Below are positions 1-6,447 of a stretch of 7,934 nucleotides of DNA, piece after piece (within the stretch, counting starts at the first letter, position 1; every line of letters begins with the position of its first letter). Source of the DNA: Polaribacter sp. (GTDB taxonomy: Bacteria > Bacteroidota > Bacteroidia > Flavobacteriales > Flavobacteriaceae); NCBI GenBank assembly GCA_029245665.1, contig JAQWOW010000067.1:1-7934 (forward strand). The letters are read 5' to 3'. Made by a program: the position numbers and the translations under genes. The notes beneath the pieces were generated by a model that had not been told where the DNA came from, did not search any database, and saw nothing but the letters and a program-made list of their open reading frames with translations.

Positions 1-348
1 TATTTCGTTTGAAAATGCATCTCCATTGATACTTTTTGCATACAATCCAGCGGCATTTGCATGTTTTTCAAAAGCTGCTGTATTGTAAAAACCTGGTGAA
101 CCTGGCCTTCCTTCTGTTCCTGGTTTGTCAAAGAAAACACCGATAGTTGCTGCATCTGATCCGAAAGCACTTGTAATTCTGGAAGCCAATCCAAATCCTG
201 TGGAGGCTCCTATTACTAATACTTTTTTAGCCCCTTTAATTTTTCCTTTTGACTTTACATATTCTATTTGATTGATCACATTTTTCTCACATCCCTTTGG
301 GTGTGACGTTAAACATATAAATCCTCTTGTTCTTGGTTCTATAATCAT
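1..348 (-). CDS. fabV: Enoyl-[acyl-carrier-protein] / trans-2-enoyl-CoA reductase FabV, N-terminal part (cut by window edge)
   Basis: This is the start of an NADH-dependent enoyl reductase of the FabV/TER family, a cytoplasmic enzyme that reduces the trans-2 double bond of enoyl-ACP or enoyl-CoA in the last step of each fatty-acid elongation round. The 116 codons seen begin MIIEPRTRGFICLTSHPKGC, the family's characteristic N-terminus, followed by the dinucleotide-binding stretch KKVLVIGASTGFGLASR (residues 41-57), the VFFDKPGTEGRPGSPGFYN segment (71-89) and GLYAKSINGDAFS (101-113). Full-length members have about 400 residues, so roughly 280 residues, including the catalytic Y-x8-K motif, lie beyond position 1. 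The ATG at 348-346 is 10 bp after the purC stop; the spacer is A-rich without a Shine-Dalgarno sequence, which is usual in Bacteroidota. Co-transcription with purC is likely from the spacing, although the pathways differ. Identification rests on strong motif recognition. Confidence 0.95.
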   Translation of the reverse strand, partial: MIIEPRTRGFICLTSHPKGCEKNVINQIEYVKSKGKIKGAKKVLVIGASTGFGLASRITSAFGSDAATIGVFFDKPGTEGRPGSPGFYNTAAFEKHANAAGLYAKSINGDAFSNEI

Positions 349-358
349 TGTGTTTGTT

Positions 359-1309
359 TTAATTCTCTAAAAATGAATTTACATTATTTTCTATTCTATT
401 CAATACATTTTCTGTATTGGCTTTTACAAATTTTTCACCTATAATTTGCTCGTATAATTCTACATACCTATTCGAAATTTCTGTAATTTTTTCATCAGAC
501 ATTTCTGGAACCTCTTGTCCTTCTTTCCCTTGAAAACCGTTTTCAATTAACCATTGTCTGACAAACTCTTTGGATAATTGCTTTTGAGTTTCACCCGTAT
601 CTTGTCTTTTTTGATATCCATCTGCATAAAAATAACGAGAAGAATCTGGTGTGTGAATTTCGTCTATCAAAACAATTTTACCTTCTTTTGTTTTCCCAAA
701 TTCATATTTAGTATCTACCAAAATCAATCCTCTTTTTGCAGCAATTTCTGTTCCTCTTTGAAACAAAGTCCTAGTATATTTTTCTAATACAATATAATCT
801 TCTTCAGAAACAATTCCCTTTGCTAAAATGTCTTCTCGAGAAATATCTTCATCATGTTCTCCATTGTCTGCTTTGGTTGAGGGTGTAATGATTGGGGTAG
901 GAAACTTGTCATTCTCTTTGAGTCCTTCAACCATTGCTACTCCACACAACATTCTTTTACCTAGTTTGTATTCTCTTGCTGCATGACCAGAAAGATAACC
1001 ACGAATAACCATTTCAACTTTAAAAGGCTCACATAGATGACCTACAGCTACATTTTCATCTGGATTTGAAATTAACCAGTTGGGTACAATATCTGAGGTA
1101 TCATTCATCATTTTTGTTGCAATCTGATTCAAAATTTGACCTTTAAACGGAATTTGACGCGGTAAAATAACATCAAAGGCAGACAATCTGTCTGAGGCAA
1201 TCATGACTAAAAGTTCGTCATTAATAGTATAGACCTCTCTGACCTTGCCTTTATAAACAGACTTTTGATTAGGGAAATTAAAATTAGTTTCGTTAATTGT
1301 TTGTATCAT
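359..1309 (-). CDS. purC: Phosphoribosylaminoimidazole-succinocarboxamide synthase (SAICAR synthetase)
   Basis: PurC catalyses the ATP-dependent joining of aspartate to CAIR to give SAICAR, a middle step of de novo purine (IMP) synthesis in the cytoplasm. The 316-residue product is the longer form, with an extended C-terminus relative to the ~240-residue E. coli enzyme. Visible motifs are the nucleotide-loop start YKGKVREVY (19-27), the ASDRLSAFDVILP stretch (38-50), EMVIRGYLSGHAAREY (99-114), the signature LVDTKYEFGK (197-206), and the metal/substrate region IDEIHTPDSSRYF (215-227). The ATG at 1309-1307 precedes the conserved N-terminus and sits 20 bp after a TAnnTTTG promoter-like box. The stop is 10 bp before fabV. 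The gene is complete, with no missing key motif. Confidence 0.98.
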   Translation of the reverse strand: MIQTINETNFNFPNQKSVYKGKVREVYTINDELLVMIASDRLSAFDVILPRQIPFKGQILNQIATKMMNDTSDIVPNWLISNPDENVAVGHLCEPFKVEMVIRGYLSGHAAREYKLGKRMLCGVAMVEGLKENDKFPTPIITPSTKADNGEHDEDISREDILAKGIVSEEDYIVLEKYTRTLFQRGTEIAAKRGLILVDTKYEFGKTKEGKIVLIDEIHTPDSSRYFYADGYQKRQDTGETQKQLSKEFVRQWLIENGFQGKEGQEVPEMSDEKITEISNRYVELYEQIIGEKFVKANTENVLNRIENNVNSFLEN

Positions 1310-1329
1310 TCGTTAAAATATTGTGAGCG

Positions 1330-1337
1330 CAAAAATA
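1330..1337 (-). promoter_or_regulatory. Putative Bacteroidota -7 promoter box for purC (TATTTTTG)
   Basis: Read on the minus strand, 1337-1330 is TATTTTTG, which matches the Bacteroidota sigma-A -7 consensus TAnnTTTG. It ends 20 bp before the purC ATG, giving a short leader of roughly a dozen bases. No clear TTG -33 element is seen at the expected distance, and such AT-rich octamers arise by chance, so support is moderate. It would serve purC and probably fabV. Confidence 0.4.
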
Positions 1338-1538
1338 AACTTTCCTATTTTATTTCTTTTTGTTTTTTAACATTTTTATTCGCTTTTCATATTTTCTGAA
1401 GCAATCGCAAGTTTTATTCAAATAATCGATTTCAATTTCTAAATTTCAACCAATAGACATCTAGGTTTCTTAAGAAAAAAACAATGTATAAATCGAATTA
1501 CTCTGAGCATCGATAGCAATTCCATTTTTACTTGAATA

Positions 1539-2492
1539 CTATTCTGCTTCTATACTTTTATAAGCAGTGATAATTTTCTTTACCAATCGGTGTCTTACCA
1601 CATCTTTATCATCTAGATAAACATGTGCAATTCCATCAATATCTTTTAAAGCTAACAAAGACTCTTTGAGACCTGAAACTTGTTTTCTTGGCAAATCAAT
1701 TTGACCGGGATCTCCAGTAATAATAAATTTTGCACTTTTCCCCATTCTTGTTAAAAACATCTTCATTTGATTGTGGGTTGTGTTTTGAGCTTCATCTAAA
1801 ATTACAAAAGCATTGTCTAGTGTTCTACCTCTCATAAAAGCAAGAGGTGCTATTTGAATGACTCCCTTTTCTAAATGTGATTGTAATCTTTCATGCGGAA
1901 TCATATCTCTCAAAGCGTCATATAAGGGTTGCATATAAGGATCTAACTTTTCTTTTAAATCTCCTGGAAGAAATCCTAAATTCTCTCCAGATTCTACTGC
2001 TGGTCTGGTTAATATTATTCTTCGTACTTCTTTTTCTTTCAATGCTTTTACTGCTAAAGCAACAGCCGTGTATGTTTTTCCGGTTCCTGCTGGACCTACT
2101 GCAAAAAGCATATCATTCTTGCCCATTAGCGATACCATTTTTCGTTGGTTTTCTGTTTGCGGCTTAATCAATCTACCACTAACTCCATGAACCAATACCT
2201 CTTTTGCCTTTTTGGCTGAAATTGTTTTTTCTTCTTGACCGTTAGACGTTAGAATACGTTCTACACTATTTTCATCTAATTTATTGTATCTATTGTAATA
2301 TTTTATGAGCCGTTCTGTTCGTATTTCAAATTCATCTAAGATTTCTGATTCTCCATAAATTTTAAGTTTAGATCCGCGAGCAACAATTTTAATTTTTGGA
2401 AAATATCTTTTTAATTGCTCAATAGTACTATTATTTGCTCCAAAAAAATCTTTAGGACTGATTTCTGTAAGCTCTATAATGCGTTCGTTCAA
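1539..2492 (-). CDS. phoH: PhoH family ATPase (PhoH/YbeZ-like), TTG start
   Basis: This is a cytoplasmic P-loop NTPase of the PhoH family, related to superfamily 1 helicase ATPase domains. In other bacteria, members (YbeZ) are linked to RNA metabolism and often work with the YbeY endoribonuclease; no ybeY is in this window. The 317 residues show an N-terminal KH-like region (about 1-100, including FFGANNSTIEQLKRYFPKIK), Walker A GPAGTGKT (133-140), TRPAVESGENLGFLPG (162-177), Walker B FVILDEAQN (229-237) and TGDPGQIDLP (259-268). The start codon is TTG at 2492-2490. No ATG exists upstream in frame before a stop, the first internal Met is residue 119, and MNERIIELTEISPKDFFG fits the usual N-terminus of Bacteroidota homologues, so the TTG start is well supported. 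It is divergent from the DUF62 gene. I found no matching -7 box for it. Confidence 0.96.
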   Translation of the reverse strand: MNERIIELTEISPKDFFGANNSTIEQLKRYFPKIKIVARGSKLKIYGESEILDEFEIRTERLIKYYNRYNKLDENSVERILTSNGQEEKTISAKKAKEVLVHGVSGRLIKPQTENQRKMVSLMGKNDMLFAVGPAGTGKTYTAVALAVKALKEKEVRRIILTRPAVESGENLGFLPGDLKEKLDPYMQPLYDALRDMIPHERLQSHLEKGVIQIAPLAFMRGRTLDNAFVILDEAQNTTHNQMKMFLTRMGKSAKFIITGDPGQIDLPRKQVSGLKESLLALKDIDGIAHVYLDDKDVVRHRLVKKIITAYKSIEAE

Positions 2493-2564
2493 ATGTTTCT
2501 TTTTTATTAATTAATTCCTATTTATATTTCAACTAAAAATAGCGAATAAATTTTCTAAAATGAT

Positions 2565-2572
2565 TAGATTTG
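2565..2572 (+). promoter_or_regulatory. Putative Bacteroidota -7 promoter box for the DUF62 gene (TAGATTTG)
   Basis: TAGATTTG matches the TAnnTTTG -7 consensus of Bacteroidota. It lies 48 bp upstream of the ATG at 2621 in the divergent spacer, which would give a leader of about 40 bases. No convincing TTG -33 element is seen at 17-23 bp upstream. It could drive the DUF62 and monooxygenase-fold genes, and perhaps transcripts reaching gldFG. Confidence 0.4.
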
Positions 2573-2620
2573 CGTCAAATAGTTAAGAACTTTTACACAT
2601 TTAATTAACAGAAAAAATCA

Positions 2621-3484
2621 ATGTCTCTAATTACATTAACAACCGATTTTGGCACAAAAGATCACTTTGTTGGGGCTGTTAAAGGGGCTATTTTGTCTGA
2701 ACTCTCTGATGTAAAAATAGTAGATATTACTCATGAAATAGCTCCGTTTAACATTACTGAAACGGCCTACATTTTAACCAATTCTTATAAAAGCTTTCCT
2801 GATAAAACAATCCATATTGTTGGTGTAGACTCAGAATTAAGTGCAAGCAATAAGCATATTGCATTAGAATTAGACAATCACTATTTTGTATGCCCAGACA
2901 ATGGAATTATCTCAATGATTGCGTCTGAAATTAAGCCTACAAAAATTGTTGAAATCAACATTCATGATAGAATAGAAAGTAGTTTTCCAGTTTTGGATGT
3001 TTTTGTACAAGTAGCATGTTTTATTGCTAGAGGAGGAAACTTAACTGTTATTGGCAAAGAAATTAAAACATTTAAAAAAATGATTGAAATTCAGCCAAAA
3101 GTAAATCAAGCTCAAAACCAAATTATTGGAGGTGTCATTTATATTGATAATTATGGAAACGTAATTAGCAATATTAGTCAGAAAATGTTTCAAGAAGTTG
3201 GTAAAGGGCGACGTTTTAAAGCGACCGCAAGACGTTATTCTTTCAACAAGATTTTTACAAAATATAATGAAATTGCACTTGAAAGTAATCATGATAATAT
3301 GCAATACGATGGTAGTAAATTGGCTATTTTTAATGCAGCTGGTTTTTTAGAAATTGCAATTTACAGAAGTAATTTAGATACTGTTGGTGGCGCATCTACC
3401 TTATTAGGTTTAAGGTATAGAGATCCTATTACTATTGATTTTATGAACGATTCTCAACCAGAATTTACTCCATTAACTCAGTAA
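2621..3484 (+). CDS. DUF62 / SAM hydroxide adenosyltransferase-like protein with altered catalytic triad
   Basis: The protein belongs to the DUF62 family, which shares its fold with SAM-dependent fluorinase and chlorinase; characterised members split S-adenosylmethionine with water into adenosine and methionine. The 287 residues show the N-terminal motif ITLTTDFGTKDHFVGAVKG (4-22), VDITHEI (34-40), the CPDNGIIS loop (91-98), and the C-terminal domain motifs DNYGNVISNIS (176-186), NAAGFLEIA (238-246) and a late small-residue loop, GGASTLLGL (256-264). By alignment from memory, the VDPGVG-x2-R stretch of active members is here VDSELSASN (69-77), keeping the Asp (D70) but replacing the Arg with Asn (N77), and the TFHGRD-type motif is SFPVLD (121-126), replacing the His with Pro (P123). 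Family membership is firm, but SAM hydrolase activity is doubtful. The ATG start directly precedes the conserved N-terminus. The monooxygenase-fold gene follows after 2 bp, so they probably form one transcript. Confidence 0.92.
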   Translation: MSLITLTTDFGTKDHFVGAVKGAILSELSDVKIVDITHEIAPFNITETAYILTNSYKSFPDKTIHIVGVDSELSASNKHIALELDNHYFVCPDNGIISMIASEIKPTKIVEINIHDRIESSFPVLDVFVQVACFIARGGNLTVIGKEIKTFKKMIEIQPKVNQAQNQIIGGVIYIDNYGNVISNISQKMFQEVGKGRRFKATARRYSFNKIFTKYNEIALESNHDNMQYDGSKLAIFNAAGFLEIAIYRSNLDTVGGASTLLGLRYRDPITIDFMNDSQPEFTPLTQ

Positions 3485-3486
3485 AT

Positions 3487-3780
3487 ATGTTTGTTAGAAT
3501 TGTAAAAATGAGTTTTCACACAAAACATATTGAAGCTTTTTTAGCAATGTTTGAAGAAAAAAAAACAATTATAAGAGCTTCTGAAGGTTGTCTTCTGTTA
3601 GAATTGTATCAAGATAAAACAAACTCAGAAATATTTTTCACCTATTCGTATTGGCAAGATGAAAAAAATTTAGAAAATTACAGAAATTCTCAATTATTTA
3701 AAGATGTTTGGGATCAAACTAAAACCTATTTTAATGATAAACCTTTGGCTTGGAGTTTAGATAAAAGAGCATGTCTTTAG
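3487..3780 (+). CDS. Antibiotic biosynthesis monooxygenase (ABM)-fold family protein
   Basis: This encodes a small 97-residue cytoplasmic protein of the dimeric alpha/beta ABM fold (ferredoxin-like), a family that includes YgiN-type quinol monooxygenases and heme-degrading IsdG-like enzymes, plus many members of unknown substrate. Evidence is the length and layout: an opening beta strand MFVRIVKMSF, a helix around HIEAFLAMFEEKK (14-26), the strand pattern GCLLLELYQDK (34-44) followed by IFFTYSYWQDEKNLENYR (49-66), in which the aromatic strand and the W-x-(D/S)-E-x2-(L)-x2-(Y/H) pattern are typical, and a final strand near PLAWSLD (86-92). No heme-ligand or quinol-site residue can be assigned with confidence, so the reaction is unknown. 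Its ATG comes 2 bp after the stop of the DUF62 gene, suggesting translational coupling and a shared role or shared regulation. Confidence 0.85.
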   Translation: MFVRIVKMSFHTKHIEAFLAMFEEKKTIIRASEGCLLLELYQDKTNSEIFFTYSYWQDEKNLENYRNSQLFKDVWDQTKTYFNDKPLAWSLDKRACL

Positions 3781-3791
3781 TGTTGTGAAAA

Positions 3792-3954
3792 ATAAAATTT
3801 ACCTATTTATACTTAAAAGCTATTGAGACTTTTAAGTACAAAAATAATAGTGCTTCAATTGCGTTGTTAAAGAAACACAATTTTGTTTTTGAACCAGAAA
3901 AAAGAGGGTCGTTTTGAAGACCATAGAATTTATAAAATTACACAGAGTAGTTGA
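3792..3954 (+). pseudogene. Remnant of a GNAT N-acetyltransferase gene (C-terminal end only, frameshifted)
   Basis: The spacer upstream of gldF contains protein-like sequence matching the end of a GNAT acetyltransferase. The frame of 3840-3914 gives KNNSASIALLKKHNFVFEP and then EKRGSF before a TGA at 3915-3917. Shifting by one base near 3906-3913 continues as FEDHRIYKITQSS and stops at 3952-3954. The pattern N-x-x-S-I-x-L-L-x-K-x-x-F followed by a terminal R-I-Y strand is the typical C-terminal motif (motif B region) of RimI/RimJ-like GNATs. About 54 codons remain. The N-terminal two-thirds, with the acetyl-CoA-binding loop, is absent because the frame is closed at 3786-3788 next to the intact upstream gene. 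The identification is from motif resemblance only; a non-coding origin with a chance match is possible but less likely given the length of the pattern. Confidence 0.6.
3810..3838. repeat. Perfect 10-bp inverted repeat with 9-nt loop
   Basis: TACTTAAAAG (3810-3819) pairs perfectly with CTTTTAAGTA (3829-3838) around a 9-base loop. It lies 29 bp after the stop of the monooxygenase-fold gene, where a transcript-end hairpin or RNA-stabilising structure would be expected. There is no T-run after it on the plus strand and the stem has only two G-C pairs, so terminator function is uncertain. It overlaps the GNAT remnant. Confidence 0.4.
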
Positions 3955-3991
3955 ATGTCTTAACGCTGCTCAATCCTATAAATAAGAAAAT

Positions 3992-4699
3992 ATGTTTCCA
4001 ATTTTAAAAAAAGAATTTAACTCATTTTTTGCAGGTCCTATAGCCTATTTAGTTATTGGACTTTTCTTGCTAATGAATGGTTTGTATTTATGGGTATTTA
4101 AAGATGATTTTAATATATTAAATGCTGGTTTTTCAGATTTAAGTCCTTTTTTTTATATGGCCCCTTGGCTATTTTTATTCTTGATTCCTGCAATTACCAT
4201 GAAAAGTTTTGCAAATGAATTTAGTAGTGGAACCATAGAGATCTTAAAAACGAACCCGATTTCAGATTGGCAAATTGTACTAGGCAAGTTTTCTGCCTCT
4301 CTCCTTCTTGTAGTAGTTGCATTAGTTCCTACTTTGACCTATGTATTTAGCATTAATGAATTAGGAGACCCTGTTGGAAATCTCGATTTTGGGAGTACAA
4401 TTGGCTCTTATGTTGGTCTATTGCTTTTAGCAACAACCTATACTGCAATTGGTTTATTTACATCTACACTTTCTGAAAATCAGATTGTAGCCTTTATTTT
4501 AGGAGTTTTCATAACCTTTTTTTTATTTTATGGTTTCGATGCTATTTCTAACTCTGTTGGAAATAATTTATCAATAAAAAAAATGGGAATAAATGAACAT
4601 TTTAAGAGTATTTCTAGAGGAGTGATTGATACCCGAGATATTCTCTACTTTTTAAGCGTAACCATATTCTTTTTATACATCACAAAAACACGCTTATAA
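3992..4699 (+). CDS. gldF: Gliding motility-associated ABC transporter permease GldF
   Basis: GldF is the inner-membrane permease subunit of the GldA-GldF-GldG ABC transporter, which is needed for gliding in Flavobacterium johnsoniae; its substrate is not established. The 235-residue product is close to the usual ~240. Six hydrophobic segments are visible: about 15-35, 55-72, 98-118, 136-158, 164-183 and 216-231. Between the second and third is the ABC-2-type coupling region FANEFSSGTIEILKTNPISD (73-92), where the ATPase is expected to contact the permease. The start MFPILKKEFNSFF matches the usual GldF N-terminus. gldG begins 1 bp after its stop. No TAnnTTTG box is visible in the 211-bp spacer upstream, so it may depend on read-through from upstream or on a promoter I cannot recognise. 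The gldA ATPase gene is not in the window, which is common because it is often encoded elsewhere. Confidence 0.97.
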   Translation: MFPILKKEFNSFFAGPIAYLVIGLFLLMNGLYLWVFKDDFNILNAGFSDLSPFFYMAPWLFLFLIPAITMKSFANEFSSGTIEILKTNPISDWQIVLGKFSASLLLVVVALVPTLTYVFSINELGDPVGNLDFGSTIGSYVGLLLLATTYTAIGLFTSTLSENQIVAFILGVFITFFLFYGFDAISNSVGNNLSIKKMGINEHFKSISRGVIDTRDILYFLSVTIFFLYITKTRL

Positions 4700-4700
4700 A

Positions 4701-6359
4701 ATGAATAGAAAAATAAAAAATATCGCGTTTTTAGCACTTGGCTTACTCATTTTAAATTTTGCAAACCAATCATTTTATAAACGTTTCGATTTAACTGCAG
4801 ACAACCGTTATACACTCTCTAAAACAACTAAAAATATTGTTTCTAAAATTGATAAAAATCTCTCTATAACAATTTATTTAGAGGGTGATTTTCCTTCAGA
4901 ATTTATAAGATTACAGGCAGAAACACGTCAATATTTAGAGGAATTATCCGCAGAAAATTCGAAGATTAAAATTGGGTTTCAAAACCCTGATAATCAACGT
5001 GAAAAATTAATTAAAAAAGGAATGATCCCGAGTAAATTAACTGTTGAGGAAAACGGAAAACTCTCTGAAGCAATTATTTTTCCTTGGGCAGAAATTTCTT
5101 ACGAAAAAAAATCTCAAATTATCTCTCTTTTACCATCTGCGATCGTTGCATCTCAAGAGGAACAATTACAAAAAGCTATTGAAAATTTAGAATATAGTTT
5201 TTCAAATGCACTGAACACTATCCTCCTTCGAAAACAAAAAAGTGTTGGAGTAATCACTGGAAATGGCGAATTACAAGACATGTATCAATATAGCTTTTTA
5301 AGTGAAGTTGCCAAGAAATACAGATTGGCAAAATTTACGTTAGATTCTGTAGCTTCAAACCCACAGCAAACTTTAGAGGATTTAACCACTTTAGACCTAG
5401 CTATCATTGCGAAACCTACTCAAAAATTTACAGAACATGAAAAATTTACCATAGATCAGTTTATTGCCAATGACGGAAAAACGTTGTGGATGATAGACAA
5501 TGTGCAAGCCGATCAAGATAGTTTATTTACCAATGGTAAAATGTTAGCCTATCCTAGAGATTTAAATCTTACAGATTTACTATTTGCTTATGGTATTCGA
5601 ATAAATACTACTTTAATTAAAGATTTATTTGCTGCTAAAATTTCGTTAGCAACAGGTAAAATTGGCAATCAAACACAATTTCAAAATTTAGAATGGTTTT
5701 TTCATCCTTTAGTTAGCGGAAACCCAAATCATGCCATCACAAAAAACATTGCTCCTATTCGATTACAGTTTGTAAACCCAATAGATACTCTAAAAAATAA
5801 TATTAAAAAAACACCTTTATTAAGGAGTTCTTTATTAACACAAAAAATAGGGACTCCTAGTTTTATTGAGCTTCAATCTATTGCTAATGAAGTTGTAGAA
5901 ACTGATTATAATAAGGGCAATCAACTATTTGCTGTTTTACTCGAGGGTGCTTTTAATTCTGCATATAAAAACCGTATACAACCTTTTAAAACTCCTCTCT
6001 ACAAAGAAAATTCAAACAATAATAAAATGGTGGTAATTTCTGATGGTGATATTGGAAAAAATCAAATTTTAAAAGATGATGCTTCAAAAATTCAACCTTT
6101 AGACTTAAACAGAGATAAATGGACCCATCAACAATTTGGAAATAAAGATTTTCTTTTAAATGTAGTTGATTACTTATTAGACGATGTTGGCTTAATAGAG
6201 TTAAGAAATAAAACGTTAAAAATAAATATTTTAGACAAACAAAAAGCGTTTAAAGAGCGACTGTATTGGCAGTTTTTTAATGTCATTTTTCCACTGATTT
6301 TTTTACTTTGTTTTGGAGTTCTTTTCTCTTTTTTAAGAAGAAGGAAATACGCTAGGTAG
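4701..6359 (+). CDS. gldG: Gliding motility-associated ABC transporter auxiliary subunit GldG
   Basis: GldG is the large membrane-anchored, mostly periplasmic component that partners GldF. The 552 residues match the family's usual ~560. One N-terminal membrane segment (about 8-26, IAFLALGLLILNFANQSFY) acts as an uncleaved anchor and is followed by the hallmark RFDLTADNRYTLS (28-40). Next comes a long soluble region of the ABC_transp_aux type with FPWAEISYEKK (127-137), GVITGNGEL (183-191) and LDLAIIAKP in the middle, and KMVVISDGDIGKN nearer the end. A C-terminal membrane segment (about 526-545) is followed by a basic tail RRRKYAR that should face the cytoplasm. The ATG at 4701 lies 1 bp after the gldF stop, so the pair is almost certainly co-translated. 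The gene is complete, with no frameshift. Its 3' end faces the minus-strand SDR gene. Confidence 0.97.
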   Translation: MNRKIKNIAFLALGLLILNFANQSFYKRFDLTADNRYTLSKTTKNIVSKIDKNLSITIYLEGDFPSEFIRLQAETRQYLEELSAENSKIKIGFQNPDNQREKLIKKGMIPSKLTVEENGKLSEAIIFPWAEISYEKKSQIISLLPSAIVASQEEQLQKAIENLEYSFSNALNTILLRKQKSVGVITGNGELQDMYQYSFLSEVAKKYRLAKFTLDSVASNPQQTLEDLTTLDLAIIAKPTQKFTEHEKFTIDQFIANDGKTLWMIDNVQADQDSLFTNGKMLAYPRDLNLTDLLFAYGIRINTTLIKDLFAAKISLATGKIGNQTQFQNLEWFFHPLVSGNPNHAITKNIAPIRLQFVNPIDTLKNNIKKTPLLRSSLLTQKIGTPSFIELQSIANEVVETDYNKGNQLFAVLLEGAFNSAYKNRIQPFKTPLYKENSNNNKMVVISDGDIGKNQILKDDASKIQPLDLNRDKWTHQQFGNKDFLLNVVDYLLDDVGLIELRNKTLKINILDKQKAFKERLYWQFFNVIFPLIFLLCFGVLFSFLRRRKYAR

Positions 6360-6447
6360 TTTTGGTTGCTTTCTCTATTTTAGAGTATAATAAGAAATAA
6401 CTAGTAACACTAAAATACCTACTCAAAAAATTAAAAGATCTTAGAAA

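Noticed and set aside
578..787. 69-codon plus-strand open frame inside purC
   Set aside because: Antisense to a clearly conserved gene, low-complexity Phe/Ile/Ser-rich translation and no recognisable motif.
1466..1480. TTTCTTAAGAAA palindrome next to an A-run between phoH and purC
   Set aside because: It has no loop, and on the phoH strand the T-run precedes rather than follows it, so it does not fit a terminator.
1877..2167. 96-codon plus-strand open frame inside phoH
   Set aside because: Antisense to the conserved ATPase core; the Leu/Phe-rich translation is what the reverse of such a gene gives.
3041..3304. 87-codon minus-strand open frame inside the DUF62 gene
   Set aside because: Antisense to a conserved coding frame, Asn/Ile/Phe-rich and without a motif.
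6373..6385. CTCTA-TTT-TAGAG hairpin shortly after gldG
   Set aside because: The 5-bp stem has no following T-run; likely chance.
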